Source: Burkholderiales bacterium (GTDB lineage Bacteria; Pseudomonadota; Gammaproteobacteria; Burkholderiales; Burkholderiaceae_C). Taken from it: 45,347 nt of DNA. A model generated the notes under the pieces. It was not told the DNA's origin and did no database searches. It was given only the letters and a program-made list of their open reading frames with translations. This document shows, one piece after another, positions 23,765 through 32,081 of this stretch (position 1 is the stretch's first letter; every line of letters starts with the position of its first letter). A program made the translations under genes and the position numbers. Where the stretch lies: NCBI GenBank assembly GCA_028868305.1, contig JAGWUS010000031.1, forward strand, positions 1 to 45,347, in the 5' to 3' direction.

Positions 23765-24559
23765 TCAGCTACCTCCGAACCAGTTGTACCCTTGGTCTTC
23801 CCAGTAACCGCCAGGGTAGGTATTGGTGACGAAAATCGCCTGGATATGCTTCGGGTTTTTGTAGCCCAGCTTGGTTGGCATCCGCAGCTTCAGGGGAAAT
23901 CCATATTTGGGAGGAAGGGGCCGCCCGTCATAGGTAAGCGCCAGGGTGGTCTGGGAATGCAAGGCTGTTGCCATGTCGATGCTGGTGTAGTAATCGTCAG
24001 CGCACTTGAAACCGACGTATTTGGCAGTAAGGTCCGCACCCACCCGCTGTAAAAATCCCGCGAAGGACACGCCGCCCCATTTGCCGATAGCGCTCCAGCC
24101 CTCCACACAAATGTGACGTGTCACCTGCTCGATCTGCGGCATTGCACGCAATTCCGACAAGCTCCATTGGCGTTTGTCTGCCACCAGTCCGGTCACCTCC
24201 AGACGGAAGCTGCTTCCATCGATGTCACGCACTTCATCTTCCCCGTAGTACGCGTTGAACGGGAACGGCCGCGTGATCATGGAGTCCGGATACGTGGGCG
24301 CTAACCGGTCGGAGTCAAACAACCACGCTTGTGCTTGGTCATTGAGGTGGGATATCTTGGCGAGCGCAGTTTCAACACTGCTCTCGTCAACAAGCGCGCT
24401 TCCCGTCAACAGACTTAGTCCACCCAACGAGAGGGAGTTGCGCAAGAAATTGCGTCGCGAAGAGTCCATGGACCGGTTGGCGTGCGCGAGGCGGCCTACC
24501 GCTTCAGTGATTGCGGCGCGGCTATCCAAAGACAGGCGCATCGGTGTCTTGATTTTCAT
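23765..24559 (-). CDS. yedY1: Molybdopterin-dependent oxidoreductase, YedY1/MsrP-like
   Basis: This 264-residue Tat-exported enzyme of the sulfite oxidase fold has the twin-arginine motif SSRRNFLRN (33-41), followed by a hydrophobic stretch. The molybdenum-ligating Cys151 is in RHICVEGWSAIGKWGGVSF. The C-terminus GGYWEDQGYNWFGGS is typical of the YedY-like branch. It should reduce oxidised methionine residues in the periplasm with electrons from the adjacent cytochrome b. The start at 24559 has AGGA nine bases upstream; ATG 24469 (MDSSRRNF) would give a shorter, more standard Tat leader and is an alternative. It lies 13 bases after yedZ1. Confidence 0.88.
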   Translation of the reverse strand: MKIKTPMRLSLDSRAAITEAVGRLAHANRSMDSSRRNFLRNSLSLGGLSLLTGSALVDESSVETALAKISHLNDQAQAWLFDSDRLAPTYPDSMITRPFPFNAYYGEDEVRDIDGSSFRLEVTGLVADKRQWSLSELRAMPQIEQVTRHICVEGWSAIGKWGGVSFAGFLQRVGADLTAKYVGFKCADDYYTSIDMATALHSQTTLALTYDGRPLPPKYGFPLKLRMPTKLGYKNPKHIQAIFVTNTYPGGYWEDQGYNWFGGS

Positions 24560-24571
24560 GACAGAAGTTCC

Positions 24572-25168
24572 TTAACGACCACGAACTATCGTGAGTAATG
24601 TGCGTGGCACCAGCATGACCATCATGAGATGGACCACGATAAAGATGACTAGTGCGGACATGGCGCCGAAATGGACTACGCGCGCGCCCTCATAGCCACC
24701 TGTCACGACGCGCAGCAAAGGAAATTGAACGGATTTCCAGAGTACCAGTCCTGACAACACCAACACCACACTGTCCAACATCACAAAGAGGTAAGCCAGT
24801 CGCTGGACCATGTTGTAGTGCGACGGGTCACCATGGTCCAGTCGACCTTTGAGCGCGTCGCTCAAATCATTCAACAGTGCCGAAGGCTGTAGTGGGAAGA
24901 ACTTCGTCCAAAGACGCCCAGTGGCAAGATTGCTGCCTAGATATAACAAACCGTTCACCGCAAGGAGCCACATGGCTGCAAAGTGCCACTGCAGCGCGCC
25001 ACCGAGCCAGCCACCCAGTGTGACTTCTTTTGGAATCGAGAAACCAAGAAATGCTGTAGCGTTGTAAATGCGCCAGCCACTGAGTACCAGAACCAACACG
25101 GCAACTGCGTTAAGCCAATGCATGGCTCGCAGCCAGCTTGGGTGGACGATCCCGTCTTCTATACGCAT
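24572..25168 (-). CDS. yedZ1: Cytochrome b561-type membrane protein, YedZ1-like
   Basis: This 198-residue protein has four hydrophobic segments (about 14-32, 58-78, 122-145, 165-187) with candidate haem ligands His17, His62, His166 and His180 in or near the membrane. This arrangement matches b-type cytochromes of the YedZ1/Ni-Fe hydrogenase cytochrome b group. It should pass quinol electrons to YedY1, encoded directly downstream. ATG 25168 is preferred (AGGAG eight bases upstream); a longer frame from 25309 would run through the SigF promoter and has no supporting features. It heads the minus-strand unit yedZ1-yedY1-mrpX. Confidence 0.85.
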   Translation of the reverse strand: MRIEDGIVHPSWLRAMHWLNAVAVLVLVLSGWRIYNATAFLGFSIPKEVTLGGWLGGALQWHFAAMWLLAVNGLLYLGSNLATGRLWTKFFPLQPSALLNDLSDALKGRLDHGDPSHYNMVQRLAYLFVMLDSVVLVLSGLVLWKSVQFPLLRVVTGGYEGARVVHFGAMSALVIFIVVHLMMVMLVPRTLLTIVRGR

Positions 25169-25235
25169 CAGTACTACTCCTGTGATTGCACCCCGAACGA
25201 CAGTCAATGCCCGCTCGGTCGTGCTTGAGAGGTAG

Positions 25236-25261
25236 TTCGCAGGAATCTGCCCGCGGGTTAC
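25236..25261 (-). promoter_or_regulatory. SigF-type ECF promoter for yedZ1-yedY1-mrpX
   Basis: On the minus strand GTAACC (25261-25256) is followed by exactly 16 bases and CGAA (25239-25236). GTAACC-N16-CGAA is the promoter motif known for Caulobacter SigF. Transcription would start near 25229, giving a leader of about 60 bases before the yedZ1 ATG. Confidence 0.8.
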
Positions 25262-25301
25262 AGTGCACGACAGAATCTTCGAATTTTTTTTCGACATTGC
25301 T

Positions 25302-25327
25302 GTAACCACAGACCTTCATGCAACGAA
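25302..25327 (+). promoter_or_regulatory. SigF-type ECF promoter facing sigF-nrsF
   Basis: On the plus strand GTAACC (25302-25307), 16 bases, then CGAA (25324-25327): a second exact match to the SigF motif, in the opposite orientation. It implies autoregulation. The start point would fall near 25333, downstream of the apparent sigF ATG at 25318, so either the site is not used or sigF starts later than the ATG. Confidence 0.6.
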
Positions 25328-25893
25328 TACAAGTTAGGCAAGCCCGCTTTGCGTCGAGTGAAAGCCAGCTGCAAACCCTGTTGATTCAAGGTTTAGAGGG
25401 TGATGCAGTGGCGTATCACGAGTTTTTGAAGGCTTTGAGCGGACATCTGCGCGCCTATTTTCGAAGGCGTCTTTTTCAACGGCCCGAGGACGTGGAGGAT
25501 CTCGTGCAAGAAACTCTGCTCGCAGTGCACAACCAGCGACACACTTACCGGTTGGATCAACCGTTGACGGCATGGATACACGCCATTGCACGTTACAAGT
25601 TTGTTGATCTTCTGCGCGCACGCGCGATCCGTGAGGACTTGAACGATCCATTGGATGATGATCTGTCCGTGTTTGCCGAATCTGATACCGGCGCAATTGA
25701 GGCCAAGAAAGACGTCAACAAACTGCTGGCTGATCTTCCAGAGCGCCAACGTCTGCCGATCGTTCACGTCAAACTAGAAGGGCTGTCTGTGGCGGAGACG
25801 GCGCAACGAACTGGCATGTCGGAGTCCGCCATCAAAGTCGGCATTCACCGAGGTTTGAGAGTGCTGGCAGAAAGAATGAGAGGAAGCAAATGA
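25318..25893 (+). CDS. sigF: ECF RNA polymerase sigma factor, SigF-type
   Basis: This 191-residue sigma-70 family factor has region 2 at about 28-95 (LSGHLRAYFRRRLFQRPEDVEDLVQETLLAVHNQRHTYRLDQPLTAWIHAIARYKFVDLLRAR) and region 4 at about 135-185 (LPERQRLPIVHVKLEGLSVAETAQRTGMSESAIKVGIHRGLRVLAERM). Its TGA overlaps the nrsF start by four bases. The pairing with NrsF and the promoter motif nearby identify it with the SigF group that responds to chromate, cadmium or reactive chlorine species. The start is uncertain: the ATG at 25318 gives about 14 residues before conserved sequence, but lies inside the predicted promoter; a TTG at 25381 is the next in-frame candidate. Confidence 0.88.
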   Translation: MQRIQVRQARFASSESQLQTLLIQGLEGDAVAYHEFLKALSGHLRAYFRRRLFQRPEDVEDLVQETLLAVHNQRHTYRLDQPLTAWIHAIARYKFVDLLRARAIREDLNDPLDDDLSVFAESDTGAIEAKKDVNKLLADLPERQRLPIVHVKLEGLSVAETAQRTGMSESAIKVGIHRGLRVLAERMRGSK

Positions 25894-26531
25894 AGACCGA
25901 GGAACTCGTTGATTTGTTGGCCGCGGGAGAGACGAGAGTACCCGCCAATGCCATTGGCAAACGTTTCGCCGTGGCATTGGTGTGGAGCATTCCTTTGGCG
26001 GTCTTGATCATGGTCAGCGTCTATGGCGTTCGCAGTGATCTGGTTCAAGCCATGGGTGAAGCGATGTTCTGGGTGAAGTTTGCGTTTGCCGGGGCACTGG
26101 CGCTATTTGCTTTCATATCCACGGAGCGACTGGGGCGCCCTGGTATGCGAGTAGGTGGGGTCTGGGCAGGATTGGCTGCACCTTTACTCTTGCTGTGGTT
26201 AGTGGCAGTTGTTGTGATAGCCAGAGCTGAGCCTGCGCAGCGTGCAGAACTCATCTTTGGAAGCACCTGGAAGACTTGTCCTTTGAACATTGCATTGATT
26301 TCGTTACCGCTGTTCGTGGGGACATTGTGGTTTATGAAGGGGCTGGCTCCTACACAGCGGGTGTTGGCTGGGGCCAGCGCCGGACTATTCTCCGGGGCCC
26401 TGGCCACACTTATCTACGCACTCCATTGCCCGGAGTCTGCAGCTCCGTTTTTGGGTGTTTGGTACGTGCTTGGCATCTTGATACCGACGGCTGCTGGTGC
26501 TCTTTGGGGGCCCAGAGTGCTCCGTTGGTGA
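25890..26531 (+). CDS. nrsF: Anti-sigma factor NrsF (DUF1109)
   Basis: This 213-residue inner-membrane protein has about six hydrophobic segments after a short cytoplasmic N-terminus (MKTEELVDLLAAGETRVPANAIGKRFAVAL), the typical DUF1109 layout. It contains the FGSTWKTCPLNIALISLPLF loop and LHCPESAAPFLGVWYVLGI, each with a conserved Cys next to Pro. NrsF holds SigF inactive and releases it on oxidative or metal stress, possibly through these cysteines. It overlaps sigF by four bases (ATGA). The 113 bases after its stop contain no recognised element before the convergent yciA-like gene. Confidence 0.9.
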   Translation: MKTEELVDLLAAGETRVPANAIGKRFAVALVWSIPLAVLIMVSVYGVRSDLVQAMGEAMFWVKFAFAGALALFAFISTERLGRPGMRVGGVWAGLAAPLLLLWLVAVVVIARAEPAQRAELIFGSTWKTCPLNIALISLPLFVGTLWFMKGLAPTQRVLAGASAGLFSGALATLIYALHCPESAAPFLGVWYVLGILIPTAAGALWGPRVLRW

Positions 26532-26644
26532 TCGTGCCATCAAACCAAATCGAGTGGAATATTCTGGGTGCTATTGATGAGTCAAGGCCGTAATCGACCC
26601 GAAGCAGTCCCCGTCCCATAAGATTTATTCAATAGCCCCGCCCC

Positions 26645-27055
26645 TCAAACCTTCGGAATTTCCCTTGGCTTGCCGTTGTCGTCGATGGCCACATAGGTCA
26701 CGGTGGCTTCGGTCACCTTGATGTACTGGCCCTGGGTGCGGAAGCGCTCGGCGTACACCTCCACCTTCACCGTGATGGAGGTGCGGCCGATGCGGCTGAC
26801 CTTGGAGAAGAAGCTTAGGATGTCGCCCACGCGCACCGGCTGCTTGAAAATGAATTCGTTCACCGCCACCGTGGCCATGCGGCCCTGGGTGTAGCGCGCG
26901 GGCACGACGGAGCCGGCCAGATCCACCTGGGCCATGACCCAGCCGCCAAAGATGTCGCCATTGGCGTTGCAGTCCGCCGGCATGGGGATGACCTTGAGCA
27001 CCAGCTCTTCATCGGTGGGCAATTGGACGCTCTGGGGGTTTGCATTCGTAGACAT
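26645..27055 (-). CDS. Acyl-CoA thioesterase, YciA-type
   Basis: This 136-residue single-hotdog thioesterase has VIPMPADCNANGDIFGGWVMAQVDLAG (about 21-47, with the catalytic Asn/Asp segment NGDIFGGW) and ATVAVNEFIFKQPVRVGDI, both characteristic of YciA, a broad-range acyl-CoA hydrolase with a hexameric fold. ATG 27055 has AAGGAT eight bases upstream; a frame from 27097 adds an unlikely 14 residues and would overlap the divergent ABC gene. It is convergent with nrsF and 40 bases from the divergent ABC transporter. Confidence 0.9.
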   Translation of the reverse strand: MSTNANPQSVQLPTDEELVLKVIPMPADCNANGDIFGGWVMAQVDLAGSVVPARYTQGRMATVAVNEFIFKQPVRVGDILSFFSKVSRIGRTSITVKVEVYAERFRTQGQYIKVTEATVTYVAIDDNGKPREIPKV

Positions 27056-27095
27056 GGGCACAATCCTTGGGTAATAGCCATCTGAATTGTCGTAC

Positions 27096-28964
27096 ATGCG
27101 CCCCTCCGGTTACCAAGCCCCTGCCATATCTTCCGCTCCTTCCGACGTCCAGCCGAAGGAAAAGTCCGACTGGGACACGCTCAAACGCCTGTTTCCCTAC
27201 CTGTGGGTCTACAAGTGGCGGGTAATGGCGGCGCTGGCCTTCATGGTGGGCGCCAAGTTTGCCAACGTGGGGGTTCCGTTGCTGCTCAAGAATCTGGTGG
27301 ACGCCATGACGCTCAAACCGGGCGATCCTGTGGCCCTGCTGGTGGTGCCGGTAGCCTTGCTGATTGGATACGGCGCACTGCGCCTGTCCACCTCGTTGTT
27401 TACCGAGTTGCGTGAGCTGGTGTTTGCCAAGGCCACGGCGGGCGCCTCACGCAGCATTTCGCTGCAGGTATTTCGCCATCTGCACGCGCTGAGCCTGCGG
27501 TTTCACCTGGAGCGCCAGACCGGTGGCCTGACCCGCGACATTGAGCGCGGCACCCGCGCCGTCAACTCGCTGATCAGCTACTCGCTTTACAGCATCGTGC
27601 CCACCCTGATTGAAGTGGCGCTGGTGCTGACGCTGCTGGCGGTCAAGTTTGATGTGTGGTTTGCCTGGATCACCATTGGCGCACTGGTGTTCTACATTGC
27701 GTTCACTATCACCGTGACCGAGTGGCGCACCCAGTTTCGCAAGACCATGAACGAGTTGGATTCCACAGCCAACAGCCGTGCGATCGACTCGCTGTTGAAT
27801 TTCGAAACCGTCAAGTATTTCAACAACGAAGAGTTCGAAGCCCAGCGCTACGATCACAACTTGGAGCGCTACCGCCGTGCCTCAGTCAAGAGCCAGACCA
27901 CGCTGAGCCTGCTCAACTCTGGTCAGCAGTTCATCATTGCTGTGGGCCTGGTCATCATGCTCTGGCGCGCCACGCAGGGTGTGGCCGAAGGGCGCATGAC
28001 GCTGGGCGATCTGGTCATGGTCAATGCCTTCATGATCCAGCTCTACATTCCACTGAATTTTTTGGGTGTGATCTACCGCGAGATTAAACAGAGCCTGACG
28101 GACCTGGAAAAAATGTTCGGCCTGCTGGAGCGCGAACGCGAGATTGCCGACGCACCGCAAGCTCAAGCGTTGCAGTTGCGCGCCGATGGCGCGGACGCCA
28201 GCGTGCGCTTTGAGGATGTAGTGTTTGCCTACGAGCCCGTTACCGCAGGTAACCCCTCCGGTGGTCGCACCATCCTGCACGGCATTTCGTTCGAAATTCC
28301 GGCTGGCAAGACCGTCGCGGTAGTGGGGCCCAGCGGTTCGGGCAAATCCACGCTGGCACGACTGCTGTTCCGTTTTTACGACGTAGGCCAGGGGCGCATT
28401 CTGCTGGGCGGACAGGATATTCGCCAGGTCACGCAGGCCAGCGTGCGGCAGGCGATTGGCATCGTGCCGCAGGACACGGTGCTGTTCAACGATACGGTGG
28501 AATACAACATTGCTTACGGGCGCCCCGGTGCCAGCCGGGCTGAAGTGGAAGCTGCGGCGCGTGCGGCCCACATCCACGATTTCATTGCCGGTACGCCCAA
28601 GGGCTACGACACCATGGTGGGCGAGCGGGGCTTGAAGCTGTCGGGCGGCGAGAAGCAGCGCGTGGCCATTGCGCGCACCCTCCTCAAGAACCCGCCCATC
28701 GTGATTTTTGACGAAGCCACCAGCGCGCTGGACAGTGCCAACGAGCGCGCCATCCAGGCCGAGCTGCAGGGGGTTTCGCAGAACAAAACCACGCTGGTGA
28801 TTGCCCACCGCCTGTCCACCGTGGTGGATGCCCATGAGATTCTGGTGATGGACGCGGGCCGCATTGTCGAGCGCGGTACCCACCAGGCGCTATTGACCGC
28901 GAACGGGCGCTATGCCCAGATGTGGAACCTACAGCAGCAAAGCAGCGCCACCGCGGCAGCCTAG
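27096..28964 (+). CDS. ABC transporter fused permease/ATPase, Atm1/HMT-type exporter
   Basis: This 622-residue half-transporter has a six-helix membrane domain (about 40-320) and a nucleotide-binding domain (about 365-610) with Walker A GPSGSGKST (411-419), signature LSGGEKQRV (about 515-523), Walker B IVIFDEATSALD and the H-loop VIAHRLST. The segments RDIERGTRAVNSL and NFETVKYFNNEEFE are characteristic of the ABCB7/Atm1/HMT1 group, whose members export glutathione-linked iron-sulfur precursors or metal conjugates. The frame is open from TTG 27087, but ATG 27096 is the likely start. It is divergent from yciA; the TfoX-N gene follows after 24 bases. Confidence 0.93.
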   Translation: MRPSGYQAPAISSAPSDVQPKEKSDWDTLKRLFPYLWVYKWRVMAALAFMVGAKFANVGVPLLLKNLVDAMTLKPGDPVALLVVPVALLIGYGALRLSTSLFTELRELVFAKATAGASRSISLQVFRHLHALSLRFHLERQTGGLTRDIERGTRAVNSLISYSLYSIVPTLIEVALVLTLLAVKFDVWFAWITIGALVFYIAFTITVTEWRTQFRKTMNELDSTANSRAIDSLLNFETVKYFNNEEFEAQRYDHNLERYRRASVKSQTTLSLLNSGQQFIIAVGLVIMLWRATQGVAEGRMTLGDLVMVNAFMIQLYIPLNFLGVIYREIKQSLTDLEKMFGLLEREREIADAPQAQALQLRADGADASVRFEDVVFAYEPVTAGNPSGGRTILHGISFEIPAGKTVAVVGPSGSGKSTLARLLFRFYDVGQGRILLGGQDIRQVTQASVRQAIGIVPQDTVLFNDTVEYNIAYGRPGASRAEVEAAARAAHIHDFIAGTPKGYDTMVGERGLKLSGGEKQRVAIARTLLKNPPIVIFDEATSALDSANERAIQAELQGVSQNKTTLVIAHRLSTVVDAHEILVMDAGRIVERGTHQALLTANGRYAQMWNLQQQSSATAAA

Positions 28965-28988
28965 TCGGACAACACAAAGGCGAGGAAC

Positions 28989-29336
28989 ATGTCGACGTCA
29001 CAAGGCACCATGGACTACCTGCTGGACCAGCTCAAATCCGCCGGGCCGGTGTCCTCGCGCAAGATGTTTGGCGGGTATTGCCTGTACTACGCGGGCCGGC
29101 CCGTGGGGCTGGTGTGCGACGAGCAGCTCTACCTGAAACCCACCGATGCCGGCAGGGCGCTGATGCGGGAGGTCCGCGAGGGCGCGCCGTTTCCCGGCGC
29201 GCGCATGCACCTGCTGATAACCGCGGACGATTGGGACGACCACCATCTGCTAGGACAATTGGTGCGGGCGACTTACGAGGCGTTACCTCCACCCAAGCCA
29301 CCCAGGCAGTCCAAACCCCGCAAAAAAACAAAATAG
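28989..29336 (+). CDS. TfoX/Sxy N-terminal domain protein
   Basis: This 115-residue protein matches the TfoX N-terminal domain: YLLDQLKSAGPVSSRKMFGGYCLYYAGRPVGLVCDEQLYLK, then a Pro/Lys-rich tail (PPPKPPRQSKPRKKTK). The TfoX C-terminal domain is absent, so it is one of the common stand-alone N-domain proteins of unknown function, not the competence regulator. Shine-Dalgarno-like GCGAGGAAC precedes the ATG. It lies in a plus-strand series with the hypothetical protein five bases after its stop. Confidence 0.88.
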   Translation: MSTSQGTMDYLLDQLKSAGPVSSRKMFGGYCLYYAGRPVGLVCDEQLYLKPTDAGRALMREVREGAPFPGARMHLLITADDWDDHHLLGQLVRATYEALPPPKPPRQSKPRKKTK

Positions 29337-29341
29337 TCTGT

Positions 29342-29971
29342 ATGGAAATAGTCCTCGTCTTGGCGGTGCTCACCGCGTTTACCGTGCTCAAGTCCCGTGA
29401 GCAGGCACGGCGCATAGCCCTACTGGCTAGTTATTTGGGGCGCTTTGACATCGAAAAGCTGATGGAGAGCCTGATGGACGGCTACCTGCGCGCGCTGGGC
29501 GAAGCCAATGCCGAGCGTCAGGCCCAGGTCTGGGAGCACCTGCGTGGCCAGGAAGACAAACTGCGCGACCAGTTCCAGCAGTTCGCTCTGGCGTTTGCCG
29601 ACGTGTGGGCCGACAGCGCGCGGGTCAGCACGCTGCCCATCGCGTTCCCCTGGGCCGACAAGTTGTTTCCCGCACACGCGTTTGATTTGCGCAAGGCATT
29701 TGATATCCACGCGCGGGGCATTGACGATGCGGTGCGCAATGTCCAGGGTTTCTCGCAAAAAAACCGCGCCTACATGCTGACCGCCGAGTTGATGCTGATG
29801 CAGCACACTTGCCACTGGTTTTGCCGGTCCAAAACCGTGGCGTCGGCACGCCTGCTGGCGCGCCACCAGACTCACTACCAGCAGGTCCTGGCGGCGGTCT
29901 CGGCCACAACCCGTCAGCGCTATGGGGCGCTGCTTGCGCACCGGCCATCAACCGGAACCACCCAAGGATAA
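29342..29971 (+). CDS. Conserved hypothetical protein with one N-terminal membrane segment
   Basis: This 209-residue protein starts MEIVLVLAVLTAFTVLKSREQARRIALLASYLG, a single hydrophobic anchor followed by positive charges, so N-terminus out and bulk cytoplasmic is likely. The rest is helical with many Gln, Arg and Ala residues and includes HLRGQEDKLRDQFQQFALAFADVWAD and AELMLMQHTCHWFCRSK. No catalytic motif or named family recognised. Codon use matches the neighbours. It sits between the TfoX-N gene and the LysR gene (seven-base gap), probably in one transcript. Confidence 0.75.
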   Translation: MEIVLVLAVLTAFTVLKSREQARRIALLASYLGRFDIEKLMESLMDGYLRALGEANAERQAQVWEHLRGQEDKLRDQFQQFALAFADVWADSARVSTLPIAFPWADKLFPAHAFDLRKAFDIHARGIDDAVRNVQGFSQKNRAYMLTAELMLMQHTCHWFCRSKTVASARLLARHQTHYQQVLAAVSATTRQRYGALLAHRPSTGTTQG

Positions 29972-29978
29972 TTGCGGC

Positions 29979-30950
29979 ATGGAAACCAAATGGCTTGAGG
30001 ATTTTGTCAGTCTGGCAGAAACACGCAGCTTCAGCCGTTCGGCGCAGTTGCGCCACGTGACGCAGCCCGCATTTTCGCGGCGCATCCAGTCCCTGGAGGC
30101 CTGGGCCGGCACCGATTTGGTGGATCGCAGCTCCTACCCCACGCGGCTCACCCCGGCAGGTGAAACCCTGTACGACCAGTCTATCGAGATGCTGCAGTCC
30201 CTGCAAAGTACCCGCGCCATGCTGCGCGGCCACAGTTCGGCGGGTCAGGATGTCATCGAGTTTGCGGTGCCGCACACGCTGGCATTCACTTTTTTTCCGG
30301 CCTGGGTGACGGAGCTGCGCGAACACTTTGGCCCCATCAAGAGTCGCCTGATTGCGCTCAATGTGCACGATGCCGTCATGCGCCTGGTGGAAGGCAGTTG
30401 CGACCTGCTGGTGGCCTACCACCACCCCTCGCAGCCCTACCAGTTTGATACCGACCGCTATGAGATGGTCAGCCTGGGCGCAGAAGTGGTGGCGCCCTAT
30501 GTCAAACCCGATGCCAGTGGCGCACCGATGTACCTGCTGCCTGGCACGGTGACCCAGCCCTTGCCCTACCTGGCCTATGCGCCGGGTGCCTATCTGGGAC
30601 AGATGGTGGAACTGATCCTCAAGCAGGCGGCCACACCGATCCACTTTGACCGGGTGTACGAGACCGACATGGCCGAAGGCCTCAAGGCCATGGCACTCGA
30701 AGGCCATGGCGTGGCCTTTCTGCCCTTCAGTGCGGTCAAGAAAGACCTGCGCGCCAAAAAGCTGGTCAGCGCCACGCCCGCCGGCGTCAAAGGCCTGGAA
30801 ATCACCATGGAAGTGCGCGCCTACCGCGAGCGCCCCGTCGGCAAGGAAGGTGCGCGCAATGGCAATGCTTCCAAGACCCCCAAGAGTGCGGCACAGGCGC
30901 TGTGGGACTACCTCGTCGCCGGCGCCGCTGCGGGGACAATACGCGAATGA
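29979..30950 (+). CDS. LysR-type regulator resembling HypT (YjiE)
   Basis: This 323-residue LysR protein has an N-terminal winged helix ([44 protein letters not shown]) and a periplasmic-binding-like effector domain from about residue 90. The opening ETKWLxDFxxL...[13 protein letters not shown] pattern and the overall length match E. coli HypT, the hypochlorite-responsive regulator activated by methionine oxidation; YMGxLINRTL in HypT has a counterpart, [10 protein letters not shown], here. The similarity is judged by eye. Its TGA overlaps the pyrC ATG by four bases, which places a regulator and a pyrimidine enzyme in one transcript. Confidence 0.88.
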   Translation: METKWLEDFVSLAETRSFSRSAQLRHVTQPAFSRRIQSLEAWAGTDLVDRSSYPTRLTPAGETLYDQSIEMLQSLQSTRAMLRGHSSAGQDVIEFAVPHTLAFTFFPAWVTELREHFGPIKSRLIALNVHDAVMRLVEGSCDLLVAYHHPSQPYQFDTDRYEMVSLGAEVVAPYVKPDASGAPMYLLPGTVTQPLPYLAYAPGAYLGQMVELILKQAATPIHFDRVYETDMAEGLKAMALEGHGVAFLPFSAVKKDLRAKKLVSATPAGVKGLEITMEVRAYRERPVGKEGARNGNASKTPKSAAQALWDYLVAGAAAGTIRE

Positions 30951-31999
30951 CATCCATGCAAAACACCCCGACCCCCACCATCACGATTACCCGCCCCGAT
31001 GACTGGCACCTGCATGTGCGCGACGGCGATGCGCTGAACACCGTGGTGCCGCACACCGCCGCCCAGTTTGGCCGCGCCATCATCATGCCCAACCTCAAGC
31101 CACCGGTGACCACGGCGGCACAGGCGCTGGCTTACAAGGCGCGCATTCAGGCGGCTGTGCCCACAGGGGTGCAGTTTGAGCCCCTGATGACGCTGTACCT
31201 CACCGACAAGCTGCCCGCCGACGAGATTGCGCGCGCCAAGGACGCTGGTGTGGTGGCCGTCAAGCTGTACCCCGCAGGCGCCACCACCAACAGCGATGCC
31301 GGCGTGACCGACATGCGCAAGACCTACAAGACCTTGGAGGCCATGCAGAAGGCCGGCCTCTTGCTGCTGGTGCACGGCGAGGTGACCTCCAGCGATATCG
31401 ACCTGTTTGACCGCGAAGCCGTGTTCATTGACACCCAACTGATTCCGCTGCGCCGTGACTTCCCCGAACTCAAGATCGTGTTCGAGCACATCACGACTAA
31501 AGAGGCGGCGCAGTATGTTGCCGAGGCGGATCGCTTCACTGGCGCCACTATCACCGCGCACCACCTGCTGTACAACCGCAATGCCATCTTCACTGGCGGT
31601 ATCCGCCCGCATTACTACTGCCTGCCGGTCTTGAAGCGCGAGACACATCGCCAGGCGCTGGTACAGGCCGCAACCAGCGGCTCGTACAAGTTTTTCCTGG
31701 GTACGGACAGTGCGCCGCATCCGGCCCACCTCAAGGAACACGCGACAGGTTGCGCAGGCTGCTACACCGCCCACGCTGCCATGGAGCTGTACACCCAGGC
31801 CTTTGAAGCGGCCGGTGCGCTGGATAAGCTCGAAGGCTTTGCCTCCTTTTACGGCGCAGACTTTTATGGTCTGCGGCGCAATACCGGCACCATCACCCTG
31901 AAGCGTGAAAGCTGGACACCGCCGGAGAGCTTTGCCTTTGGTGACGCCGCGCTCAAACCCCTGGGCTCGGGTGAAGCCTTGTCGTGGAAGCTGGTCTAA
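30947..31999 (+). CDS. pyrC: Dihydroorotase, class II
   Basis: This 350-residue zinc enzyme cyclises carbamoyl aspartate to dihydroorotate in pyrimidine synthesis. Metal ligands are visible: His21 and His23 in [10 protein letters not shown], the carboxylated Lys106 in [15 protein letters not shown], His143 in LLVHGEV, His181 in FEHITTK and Asp254 in GTDSAPH. Length equals E. coli PyrC (348). It starts with four-base overlap on the LysR gene. After the stop, 32000-32081 has a GC-rich palindromic stretch (CCCCCGGCCTGCGGCCTCC) before the next gene. Confidence 0.96.
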   Translation: MTSMQNTPTPTITITRPDDWHLHVRDGDALNTVVPHTAAQFGRAIIMPNLKPPVTTAAQALAYKARIQAAVPTGVQFEPLMTLYLTDKLPADEIARAKDAGVVAVKLYPAGATTNSDAGVTDMRKTYKTLEAMQKAGLLLLVHGEVTSSDIDLFDREAVFIDTQLIPLRRDFPELKIVFEHITTKEAAQYVAEADRFTGATITAHHLLYNRNAIFTGGIRPHYYCLPVLKRETHRQALVQAATSGSYKFFLGTDSAPHPAHLKEHATGCAGCYTAHAAMELYTQAFEAAGALDKLEGFASFYGADFYGLRRNTGTITLKRESWTPPESFAFGDAALKPLGSGEALSWKLV

Positions 32000-32081
32000 A
32001 GGCACGGGCGGCAGAGCGTCCTGCTCCGTGTCCCCCGGCCTGCGGCCTCCTCCTTTACCTGCGCAGAACACTCTACCGCCC

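Noticed and set aside
31905-32081. Upstream extension of the DUF3025 frame into pyrC
   Set aside because: It would overlap the end of pyrC in another frame and encodes a Pro/Arg/Gly-rich stretch with no conservation expected; the ATG at 32082 is adequate.
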